A program made the translations under genes and the position numbers. From NCBI RefSeq assembly GCF_033115175.1, contig NC_084835.1, positions 92,253,948-92,317,947 of the forward strand: DNA of 64,000 nt, written 5' to 3'. Position 1 is the first letter of the stretch; every line of letters begins with the position of its first letter. Source of the DNA: Lepus europaeus (Eukaryota; Chordata; Mammalia; Lagomorpha; Leporidae). The notes under the pieces are model-generated. The model ran no database searches and was not told the origin of the DNA. It saw nothing but the letters and a program-made list of their open reading frames with translations. Below are positions 1 through 8,693 of the stretch, piece after piece.

Positions 1-207
1 GCCCAGGTACTAAGAGAGAAAAACTGCCAGCCCAGAATACTATATCCTGCAAAGCTCTCATTTGTGAATGAAGGTGAAATTAAGACTTTTCATAGCAAAC
101 AGAAACTGAAAGAATTTGTTGCCACTCATCCTGCCCTGCAAAAGATGCTTAAAGATGTCTTACACACAGAAACACAGAAACATGGTCACCAATATGAAAG
201 AAGGTAA
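1..207 (+). CDS. L1 ORF1p C-terminal domain, partial (5' end outside window)
   Basis: Frame 1 is open from the window edge to a TAA at 205-207. The product carries QPRILYPAKLSF, then EGEIKTF, then a KQKLKEFV and PALQKMLK stretch. This is the conserved end of the L1 ORF1p C-terminal domain, the RNA-binding trimeric chaperone that coats L1 RNA. The length and ending fit other mammalian ORF1p tails. Only the last 68 residues are visible, so the coiled coil and RRM cannot be assessed. The frame is undisturbed, in contrast to the decayed retroviral part downstream, so ORF1 may have been kept under selection in the parent element. No ORF2 follows. Confidence 0.75.
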   Translation, partial: AQVLREKNCQPRILYPAKLSFVNEGEIKTFHSKQKLKEFVATHPALQKMLKDVLHTETQKHGHQYERR

Positions 208-1629
208 AGGAAGGAAACCTCACAGCAAAAGATCACAGAAAGCTCAATTTCTCTTTGACATAGAATTAAACTCTGATGCTCTGTTAAAGCAATGTGTTAA
301 AGTAATCTATTATGTTCTCTTGATGTCTGTTAAATTCTAATTGTTCAAAAACAGCTGAATTTTTATTAAGAGCTATGGGTTATTTAAATATGTGCTTTTT
401 TCAAAAATTTGAATATCTGCTGCTCATAAAACTAAAGCGTTGTTGGTTCTGTGTTTAGCTGTCCTCCTATAGGTTCCTATGGACTTTTTCCAGCCACTTT
501 TATTGTATTCAGTACTTTGGGATGGCTCTGTAAACAGATGAAGCCAATAATGTATTAACAGTACCAACTGAGAGAAAGTATGGTTAACTGAGGTTACTAA
601 AAAGAAAAAGCAATTCAAATCAATTGGCAATCTACAAAAAGAGTTAAAGATTTTAAAAGCTATTATTAAAATTGATGTATTGGTCTATTATGCTATATTA
701 TATGTGTGTACATATTGTATGTCCACATGGGGAAATTTTATTAAGAGTTTTATTTTAAATGGCTTATAGATAAGATTGTCCATAAATTTAAGCTGCTAAA
801 ATCAATCAAAGATACATTTTAATTTGTGGGACCTGAATCTGTGTATCATATGTTTTAGACTTGTTGGTAGAAAGAAACTAAAAACATTTTAGATGGTTGT
901 GCTTAAGTTTACTGGCTAAACAAACTACACCATGTTAGATATTTAAGAGGTGTTTTCAAATACATGATTCTTAAAATTTATAGAAGGCATTGGACCTTCT
1001 GGTAAATGTTTTCTTAAGTTGTTATCTAATGGTTGAAACGGTTTGCTAAGTATTCATGTGATATTGCTATTGTCAGCAAGCGATCTAGGACTTGCTCCCT
1101 CATTTCTCTATTCTAAGCCCAACTTGTTCTTTCATTTCTCTATTCTCTTCAAGGTAGGAAACTAATTCTATTATGAAGGAATCTGTAGGATGCACAATTT
1201 AATCTTTAGACCTTATAAAAGAGATGGCTAACATTTTTCTGCAATAGCATAGCCAAAATAAGAACTCAAATAATAATCTCATAGCTAGATTCACTTCGCC
1301 ATCAGCGAAGTATACAGTAAGTAGAAAAAAACCTCCCTTTCAGACCAATGGGAAAGAAAGTTTTAAAGTGAGAATATAATTTTCCTCATGGGCATTGTCT
1401 ACCTTAGAAAAACTACTACAGAACATGCCTGTGACTATAGACTTGTAGTTCAGGCCACCGAAGATTAGAGATGGGAAATGGGCACTCCCTTGACTTGCAT
1501 CCTCTGGTCTGCTTTAACACAAACCAGGAGGAAAAGAAAGCTCGGCATCAGAAGCAATGGGTGGCAGGCCTATTAATGGCTGATCTGTACAGTGATCTGC
1601 CCTCAAGGAGACCCAACAGGCCAGTCCAC

Positions 1630-1734
1630 TGCAGTGGCTTTCAATGTGGTAAGCCTGGGCTTCAGCAGAAGTCAGCTTGTGAAGAGCCCTGGCAGCTCTG
1701 CCAAGAGTTGGATCACTGGTAATGGACCTGCCCT
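1630..1734 (+). pseudogene. Decayed gammaretrovirus-type gag NC (two zinc knuckles) in copy A
   Basis: The frame beginning at 1471 runs through FQCGKPG and LCQELDHW, which match the two-knuckle nucleocapsid layout of gammaretrovirus-like gag (CGKPGH then CxGDHWxxxC). The knuckles are broken: the first histidine is Leu, some cysteines are replaced, and an in-frame TAA at 1720-1722 follows DHW, where copy C reads Lys. No capsid-coding sequence is recognisable upstream and no protease or pol downstream, so the retroviral part is heavily reduced. It is a fossil and encodes no functional protein. Family assignment rests on the knuckle spacing alone. Confidence 0.55.
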
Positions 1735-2310
1735 GGAGTCGAAGGATGCCCAGGTCAGAGCCACAGATCTTATTGGCTCTAAGCTGAAAAGCCCTTCACT
1801 CAGCCCAACTTCCAAAGTGACCACTGCAGCTGAGGGGATGGTCAAGTAGGGTCAGCAACATTGCAGGCAGAACTGTAAATTTCTTGTTAGAGATGCCCCC
1901 TGCCTTTACCTGGCCAGCTCTCCTCCCAGGCCAGCCAAGTAATGAAAGTCAACAGAGTGCCTTCCCCTAGGAGGTTCACACCTCCCTTAGGATATACCCC
2001 ATGTGAAGAGATAGATAGTTCTGGGCCTCTGAATTTACAAGGCCTAAAGCCCACCAGATTATTATCAAGCCCCTTCTATCAGGTTCTATTTGCCTCTCAA
2101 TCAGAAAACTTAATTGTAGCTTAGACAGCACCTTTCTTAGCTCCTCTAATAATGACTCTGTCCTTTGTTCTAGACCCTGTCTAGTGCACTTGGGCCTCAT
2201 TCCTTTGTAATCATAACCTCTACTCTACCACCAATGGCTCTACTCCCAACATGTGTGTACTGATGGTCCTCTTCCCCACTTAATGCTGTATAATTGTTCA
2301 AACCTGGTAA

Positions 2311-2370
2311 ATGCCACTCTTAGGATCATTGGTTACTATCCTCACCCTGTCTTTTATGACCTTGTCTAAA
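2311..2370 (+). pseudogene. ERV env transmembrane-anchor remnant fused to L1 3' end
   Basis: The translation MPLLGSLVTILTLSF is a hydrophobic anchor that aligns with the better preserved env anchor of copy B (about 5300-5365, minus). The similarity stops at ACCTTGTCT (2359-2367), after which the sequence is rabbit L1 3' UTR. Compared with copy B, about 370 bp of env upstream of the anchor is missing here and in copy C. Confidence 0.55.
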
Positions 2371-2818
2371 TATGATCAGAGTCGGTGAACTTGGAAGGCT
2401 TACATAGCCTTGGCAACTCATGACGACAGCCTAGGATGGTTACTGGCACCATAAACTAGAGTGTCAATTTGTTGGGTCAACAACAGGAGCCACTGTGCAC
2501 TTGCTCCTCATGTGGGATCTCTGTCCTTAATGTGCTGTACATTGTGATTTAATGCTATAACTAGTACTCAAACAGTATGTTTCACTTTGTGTTTCTATGT
2601 GGGTGCAAACTGTTGAAATCTTTATACTAAATTGATCTTCTGTATATAAAGAGAATTGAAAATGAATCTTGATGCAAATGGAAGGGGAGAGGGAGCGGGA
2701 GGGGGGAGGGTTGCGGGTGGGAGGGAAGTTATTGGGGGGGGAAGCCATTGTAATCCATAAGCTGTACACTGGAAATTTATATTCATTAAATAAAAGTTAA
2801 AAAAAAAATAAAAAAAAA
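2354..2818 (+). mobile_element. L1 3'-terminal segment and A-tail of copy A
   Basis: From GATCAGAGTCGG onward this matches the 3' UTR of the other rabbit L1s in the window (reverse strand at 11380-10937 and 44010-43701). It includes the block around CACTTTGTGTTTCTATGTGG, the G-rich purine tract and a final ATTAAATAAAAGTT followed by A-rich tail. The AATAAA-like signal lies at about 2788-2793. Confidence 0.8.
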
Positions 2819-3701
2819 TCACTGTGCAGTCAAAAAATTTATGTTTTAATCTATTTTTTGCCTTATATTTTCTCCTTATCTTATTTAAGTCATTGTATAG
2901 AGAATTATCAATCAGAGCATGCTTACTCCCAATGGGTCATTTGGTAATGTCTGGAGACATTGTCCATTGTTTCCACACCTGGAGGCATGCTATGAAAATT
3001 TAATGACTAGAATCCAAGGATGCCACTAAACATCTTTGAAAATGTACATAGCATCCCTTTTGGACAAGGAATTATTTAGCCCAAAATGTCAATAGTGCTA
3101 AGGGGGGAAAAAAAAACTTGGACTTTGTTTCTTAGAATTTCCTTTCTCCAGGAATCCTGGTTAAACTGAAAACAAAATGTTTTTCAACATCAGTATGCTT
3201 CATCTCATAAAACCCAGTGCTTATTGAAGAACTGATATTGAGGAAAAGGGGGAAATAGAAAGAGAGAGAGAGAGAGCGAGAGCAAGCGAGCGAGAGAGAA
3301 TATTACAGAAGAGGATCTTAAGTAGACAGAAGAAAGGGGAAGGATTTTTTTTCCCCAAGAGGTCAGATAATGTTTTCAGTAAACAAAAACCCGGTGACTT
3401 TCTTGGTGAAACTAGAGTAGTGATGAAATGTCAGAAGCTGATAGCTGTGTAGAGGGAGACTGGACTGCAGGTTTTAGTATTCCAGCCTGACAAACAGTTT
3501 CAGATCTGGCTTCTGAAACAGTATTGTTATTATCACGTCTTCAATGTATTCACATAGTCACACACTAAAAAATCAGAAGGGAAACATCTCATGGGATCCA
3601 TTCATTTCAAATTTCTGAACAAAAATTTTTTTGGTTTTCTTCAGATATCTCAGAAATAAGTATTGTATTATGATGGCTAAATGGAGCTAAAACATTGGAG
3701 G
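2819..3701. other. No gene seen; AT-rich single-copy-like DNA with a GA repeat
   Basis: No recognisable coding or RNA gene. A GA-rich simple repeat lies at about 3260-3298 and an A-run at 3102-3115. The remainder shows no repeat I can name. Confidence 0.5.
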
Positions 3702-3776
3702 AACTCAGACCTTTCTCTCTGTCTGTCTCTCTCACTGTCCACTCTGCCTGTCAAAAAAAAAAAAAAAAAAAAAAAG
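3702..3776 (+). mobile_element. CSINE, severely 5'-truncated
   Basis: Only the last part of the SINE is present: CT-rich stretch, CACTGTCCACTCTGCCTGTC and a 24-base A-tail. A short direct repeat TTGGAGG flanks it (3695-3701 and 3777-3783), consistent with a TSD of a truncated insertion. Confidence 0.75.
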
Positions 3777-3784
3777 TTGGAGGC

Positions 3785-4371
3785 TTGAGATTATAGGCAG
3801 CAGTGATCATGAATGGTTCCTCATGCATTGATGATTTCACAGACTTGGGAAGAGGAAACATCACAAATAATTTATCATTTGCTTTCTCATCCATCAGGCA
3901 TATTGGGACTTAAAAATTCAATTTACAGACAATTTTATCTGTTGTAAACTAATTTTGTAGCTTGAGTCACATCCACTTCCTTTACAGTAATATACTGACC
4001 TTGTCAGAAGTAACTCTGGTGGTAGACATAGTCCTAGAGATAATAATAGCACTAACAGTTATAGTAGCAGCAACATTCGTGATGACATTCTGTGGTGATA
4101 GTCACAAATATTCCTGCTTCTTGCTCCCTCTGAGAAATATAGACATGCACTTCTCCAAATTAATTCAAGCTTCTATTTTAACTTACTCCTTTTACAAATG
4201 TGTATTCTGATATAAATAGAAAAAAAAATGTTGGAACAAACAATGTTGATACATGAATACTTTTTTTTCATTTTATGAGAACATAAGAATCAGAATGATA
4301 ATTTCGTAAAATAATTCTCATTTTTAGAAAGCATTACTACTAACTCAAAATTTTGCTTTTATATTAATTTT
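3785..4371. other. No gene seen; AT-rich DNA
   Basis: No coding, RNA or repeat feature I can support. A small open frame at 3962-4210 has no recognisable domain. Confidence 0.5.
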
Positions 4372-4665
4372 TTAAGTATTTGTTTTATTTACTTAAGGAC
4401 AGAGTGACCAAAAGAAAGGGAAACACAGAAAGAGTTCTTAGATTTGCTGAATCACTATTCAAAATGACCACAACAGCAGAGACTGAGCCAGGCAGAAGCC
4501 AGAAGTTTAGAATTCCTTTGAGTATCACAAATGGGTGGCAGAGGCCCAAGTACTTGGGCCATCCTCGGCTCATTTCCTAGGAACAATAGCAGGGTGCTGG
4601 ACAGCTCTGCTGTGGGATGCTGGTGTCACAAATGCTGGTTTAACACACTGCACAAATCTGGCCCT
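4372..4665 (-). mobile_element. Old CSINE
   Basis: The A-rich tail is on the left, as poly-T and TTTATTTACTTA. The body carries the CSINE blocks GGCAGAAGCCAGAAG and CCCAAGTACTTGGGCCATCCT, and the head ends near 4663. It is strongly diverged from the young copies. Part of it (4475-4546) recurs inside copy B at 6467-6538. Confidence 0.7.
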
Positions 4666-4736
4666 CTTTGAATGAATCTTGATACTAAAGTTCTCATGAA
4701 TTTTTATTATTAATGTTGCATACTCATACATGTATG

Positions 4737-5048
4737 TGTAAGGCCACCATAAAACACGCTGAACTCCTGTGTTGAGGGAAAGGTTTATTGTCAGTTGGAG
4801 GAAACTCAACAGGCTGGAGGGAGAGGGTGAGAGAGAAAAGGAGAAAGAGAACACATGTGCCGGAAGCAGGTCCTGCCATACTCTTGCTGGGAGGTAGGGA
4901 AATGGGAACAACAAATCCCATTAGGGTGGAAATGGAGCTGACACTTGTGATTGGGCCATTTGGTTACCTGAGCCAGGCTGGCAATGGGGACCAGATTCTG
5001 AGATGGAGCTATAGATAAGATGGTACCATTTTACTAAAATTCCTTACT
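4737..5048 (-). repeat. Retroviral LTR at the 3' side of copy B
   Basis: Read on the minus strand it ends with CAATAAACCTTTCCCTCAAC followed by GTGTTTTATGGTGGCCTTACA, the usual R/U5 layout of a class I ERV LTR. The polyadenylation signal is at 4784-4789. The ends are near-inverted (TGTAAGG at 4737 and CCTTACT at 5042). It shares the blocks CCTAATGGGATT and AATAAACC(C)TTTCCCT with the LTR at 63620-63965. No clean TSD was found. Confidence 0.65.
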
Positions 5049-5745
5049 TTTATTTTTCTATAAAGCAAGTGTTGTATGGGATTAAATTAGCCCCCAAAGT
5101 ACAGGAGGGGTAGAAAGATGATAATCTGTTTTAGAGCTGCTTCCTGCTGACATGGGGTGACAAGGTGCTCTCCGTTGGCATGGAACAATGTCTCAAGCCA
5201 CAGTCTCTTGAGTGGGGAGCTGAATATATTGCTGTAGCAGCATATGGTTGACCACCTGGTTAGTGAAGGTTTTGGTTCATTCCATTATCACCTCCTATAA
5301 ACACTCAGACAAGGTAGTAAAAAAGCCAGGGTGAGAATAGTAGCCAATGGTCCTAGGAGTGGCAATAACCAAGTAATGGGAGGATTTAATAGAGGAGAAG
5401 AAATGAGGTGGTTTCTGGAACCTAGTGAAGACTGTTTGATGGATGTGGTTATACCTGGCCTGACTGGGTTAACATAATAACAACACTGTTAAGGTCAGCC
5501 TGTTCTGTAGTACCACACTTGTTAGTGAGGTGATATGGCTTTGGGGACCTTAGATGCTGTCAGCTGAGGTCTCAATGAAACTGATGACTGCCTCTTTTAA
5601 CTGTCAGAGTTGTTTTGCAATCAGTTGTGGTTCAAAAGAGTTCCTGAGATCACTGTTGAGGAGAGGGAGGCTGTGAAGCTGATCCCAGACAAGACTGGGA
5701 GAAAGACCACTCATCTCTTGTAGGTAGAGGAGCTTGTCAGTAGAA
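5049..5745 (-). pseudogene. ERV env transmembrane subunit remnant (copy B)
   Basis: On the minus strand, directly upstream of the LTR, translated pieces include VVLQNR (rc of 5499-5516) within a T-S-L-T-S context. This is the conserved gamma/D-type TM motif next to the immunosuppressive-domain region. They also include a hydrophobic anchor LLPLLGPLATILTLAF (about 5300-5365). Stops and frame changes interrupt it throughout, so it is dead. In a provirus env-TM sits just upstream of the 3' LTR, which fits the order seen here. The segment 5365-5740 is absent from copies A and C. Confidence 0.55.
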
Positions 5746-6466
5746 AAATTCTGAACAATCATACAACATTAAGTGGTGGGAGAGGACCATCAATATAAAT
5801 GGGTTGGGAGTAGAGCCATTGATATAAGAGTAGAGTATATGATTACAAGCCCACTTGGGAGTGGGCTAGAAAGGGTGTTGAACAAAAGTCGGAGTCATTA
5901 TTGGAGAACCTAAGAGAGCTGCTGTCTAAACATGAATACATTTTCCGACCGAGAGGCAAATAGAAACTGACAGAAGGGGATTGATAGTAATAAAGTGGGT
6001 TTAAGTCCTTGGCAGTTATGAGGCCCAGACCTATCGCTCTCTTCACATGAGGCATATCCTAAGGGAGGTGTGAGCCTCCTAAGGAAGGCCCCCATTGATT
6101 TCCATTACTTAGCTGGCCTGGAAGGGGACCTGGCCAGGTAAAAGCTGGTGGCATCTCTAACAGGATATTTACAATTCTGCTTGCAATGTTGCTGACCCTG
6201 CTTGACCGACCCCTCAGCAGTGGTGGTTACTTTGGAAGCTGGGCCACATGAACGGCTTTTCAGCTTCAAGCCAACAAGATCTATGGTTCTGACCTGAAGT
6301 CTTTCGGCTCCAGAGCAGTTCTATTTCCAGTGATCCAACTCTTGGTTGGCAGAGTGGCTGGAGCTCTTCATAAGTTGATTCTGCTGAGGCCCTGGCTTTC
6401 CACATTGAAAGCCATTGCAGTGGACTGGCCTGTTGGGTATCCTTGATGGCAGATCACTGTGCCATC

Positions 6467-6538
6467 AGCAGAGACTGAGCCAGGCAGAAGCCAGAAGCTT
6501 AGAATTCCTTTGAGTGTCACACATGGGTGGCAGAGGCC
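6467..6538 (-). repeat. 72-bp internal CSINE fragment inserted in copy B
   Basis: This block matches 4475-4546 at 69 of 72 positions and has the same orientation. It lies where copies A and C continue uninterrupted from the CAGATCACTGT block towards GCCTGCCACC. It has neither SINE head nor A-tail, so it is not a normal retroposition product. Confidence 0.65.
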
Positions 6539-7344
6539 TGCCACCTATCTTTACATTGTTGTTGACGCCTAGCTATCTCTTTCTCCTGTTTTTTTCTTAG
6601 AGCAGACAAGAGGAAACCTTTAAGATGCCAGTCAAGGGGGTGTTCAAGTCCCATCTCTAATCTTTGATGGCCTAAACTAGAACTCTATAGTCACAGGCGT
6701 GTTCTGATAGTGGTTTTTCTGTGAGGTAGACAATGCCCATGAGGAAGGCTATGTTTTCATTTTAAAATCAAATGTGCTGACCATCTTATATATAAAATTT
6801 GAAGTCATTAGTAAAACTTTCTCTCCTTTCATTTGGTCTGAAAGGGAGGTTGCCTGTTTACTTGAAATTATAATTTAAGCTCTCATTTTGGCTTTGGTAT
6901 TATTATAGAAAAATGTTAGCCATTCCTTTTATAATATCTTAAGATCAAACTCTACATCCTGAAGAATCATTCAGTATAGAGTCAGTTTCCCATCTTGAAC
7001 AGAATAGAGAAGTAAGAGGACAAGTCAGGCTTCCCAGATGCCTTACTGACAATAACTATCAAATAAAAATTTACAAAGCAATTTCAACCATTAAATAACT
7101 ACTTATGAAAACATTTACCAGAACTGCCAATATCTTCTATAAATTTTAAAACAATACATGTGTTTGAAAAGATCTCTTAAATATCTAAAACACTATAACT
7201 TGTCTGACCAGCAAAATCATGTACAAAAATGTTAATGACTTAAACATTTTTAGTTTCTTTCCATCAACAAAGTTAAAATATCTGATACAGAGATTTAGGT
7301 CACATGAACCAAAAATATAGCTTTGATTAACTTAGCAATTAAAA

Positions 7345-7688
7345 AATATTTTTTTTGACAGGCAGAGTGGACAGTGAGAGAGAGAGAGAGACAGAGAGAA
7401 AGGTCTTCTTTTGCCGTTGGTTCACCCTCCAATGGCCGCCGCGGCCAGTGCGCTGCGGCTGGCACACCACGCTGATCCGAAGGCAGGAACCAGGTGCTTT
7501 TCCTGGTCTCCCATGGGGTGCAGGGCCCAAGCACTTGGGCCATCCTCTGCTGCATTCCCGGGCCATAGCAGAGACCTGGACAGGAAGAGGAGCAACCAGG
7601 ACAGAATCCGGTGCCCCTACCGGGACTAGAACTCGGTGTGCCAGTGCCGCAAGGCGGAGGATTAGCCTAGTAAGCCGCGGCGCCGGCC
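7345..7688 (-). mobile_element. CSINE, young GC-rich subfamily
   Basis: A complete copy on the minus strand, with the poly-T side at 7345 and the GC-rich head ending GCCGCGGCGCCGGCC. AGCAATT flanks it at 7334-7340 and 7689-7695 (TSD). It is inserted into copy B. Confidence 0.9.
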
Positions 7689-7810
7689 AGCAATTTAAAT
7701 TTATGAGCGATATTTTACATATTAATCAATTAAAGCAGAGCTTTAATAAATTTTCCCATGTAAACATGCAATATGTGCATACATATAAAATAACATACAA
7801 GACAGAACAA

Positions 7811-8147
7811 TAGGGACCAGTGCTGGTGCATAGCGGGTAAGGCCGCCACCTGCAATGCCAGTATCCTATATGGGTGCCATTTCGAGTCCTCGATGCTCTA
7901 CTTCTAATCCAGCTCTCTGCTATGGCCTGGGAGAGCAGTGGAAGTTGGCCCAAGTCCTTGGGCCTCAGCAACCACATGGGAGACCCAGAAGAAGCTCCTG
8001 GCTCCTGGCTTTGGATCGGTGCAGCTTCGGCAGTTATAGCCAATTGGGGACTGAACCAGCAGATGGAGGACATATCTCTCTCTCTCTCTCTGCCTCTCCT
8101 CTCTGTGTAACTCTGACTTTCAAATGAATAAAATGAATCTTAAGAAA
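7811..8147 (+). mobile_element. CSINE
   Basis: Head at GGGACCAGTGCTGG, body with GGCCCAAGTCCTTGGGCCTC and GGAGACCCAGAAGAAGCTCC, CT repeat, and tail AAATGAATAAAATGAATCTT. It splits copy B between its 660-800 and 430-650 equivalents. Confidence 0.9.
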
Positions 8148-8693
8148 AGAACAAGAAAGCCATTTCAGTAATAAATTCTTAAAATCTTTAGCTTCTAAAA
8201 AAAATACCATCAATTGATTAGAATTACTTCCTGCTCTTAGTAACTTGAATTGATCTAAGTTGGAACCTGCAGTGCATTATTGGCTTTATCTGCTTACAGA
8301 ACTATCCTGGAGTATTTAATACAATATAGGTCAGGGAAAAAGAGATTCTTTGGAACTTAAAAGAGGACACATTTAAACAGAACCAGTAATATTTTAGCAT
8401 CATGAACAGTAAATCCAATATACAAGATTGTGGATGACAAAAAACTTTAAGTAGCCATGTTTAAAGTTTAAACTCATTAACCTACAAGAAGAGGCACTTG
8501 CTTATTCCACACAATATTTTTGAAAGCATCTGTAGGAATTTATAAAGCATCCTTTTTAGCCCTCTGGGCCTTTCTCATTAAGTTAACCATCACATGTGGT
8601 ATTAGTAGCATTTAGACTTGATATTATCCTCAAGGAAAGCTGCAAAAATGATTCTATTCTAGCTAATTTCATGCCCAGTTAAGAATATGATGT

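Larger units (their letters stand above)
1..2818 (+). mobile_element. Chimeric L1-ERV-L1 retroelement, copy A (ORF1-bearing, no ORF2)
   Basis: The element starts outside the window. Seen in order: the L1 ORF1p C-terminal reading frame with its stop at 205-207, a short stretch resembling the L1 inter-ORF spacer (to about 240), about 1.2 kb of AT-rich sequence shared with copy B, a decayed retroviral gag NC segment (about 1630-1734), an env membrane-anchor piece (2311-2358), then the rabbit L1 3' end with its purine-rich tract (about 2680-2745) and A-tail (2795-2818). ORF2 would normally start shortly after ORF1, and none of its endonuclease or reverse transcriptase is present. Copy C repeats the whole 1400-2818 part including the ERV/L1 junction, so this is a family and not a single accident. 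Inference: a non-autonomous HAL1-like element using ORF2p in trans. An alternative is serial insertion followed by segmental copying, but the TSD of copy C argues against that. Confidence 0.7.
5746..8450 (-). mobile_element. Copy B: ERV-derived segment homologous to copy A (approx. 410-2310), interrupted by two CSINEs
   Basis: The minus-strand sequence tracks copy A in order: the block matching copy A 1930-2300 at about 5745-6120, the gag NC region at about 6200-6460, the 1380-1450 block at about 6660-6750, the 860-1350 block at 6800-7320, and after the CSINE the 660-800 block at 7693-7810. After a second CSINE, the 430-650 block is at 8190-8400. Divergence from copy A is clearly larger than between A and C. 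No L1 tail is present on the 3' side; env and an LTR follow instead. Exact 5' limit is uncertain. Confidence 0.6.

Noticed and set aside
1..240. Idea that the ORF1-like block at the window start is part of an old L1 3' UTR
   Set aside because: Old L1M 3' ends may contain ORF1-like sequence, but here the block has an intact frame, an ORF1-type stop and a spacer like that of rabbit L1 between ORF1 and ORF2. I kept ORF1 as the better reading, with some doubt.
1592..1849. Possible host gene from frames MICPQGDPTGQ... seen in both copy A and copy C
   Set aside because: It is the alternative frame of the gag NC region in a repeated element. The frame with the zinc-knuckle spacing explains the locus better.
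7355..7813. 152-codon plus-strand frame and its overlapping minus frames
   Set aside because: It runs through the CSINE at 7345-7688 and into ERV-derived copy B sequence. It has no independent domain.
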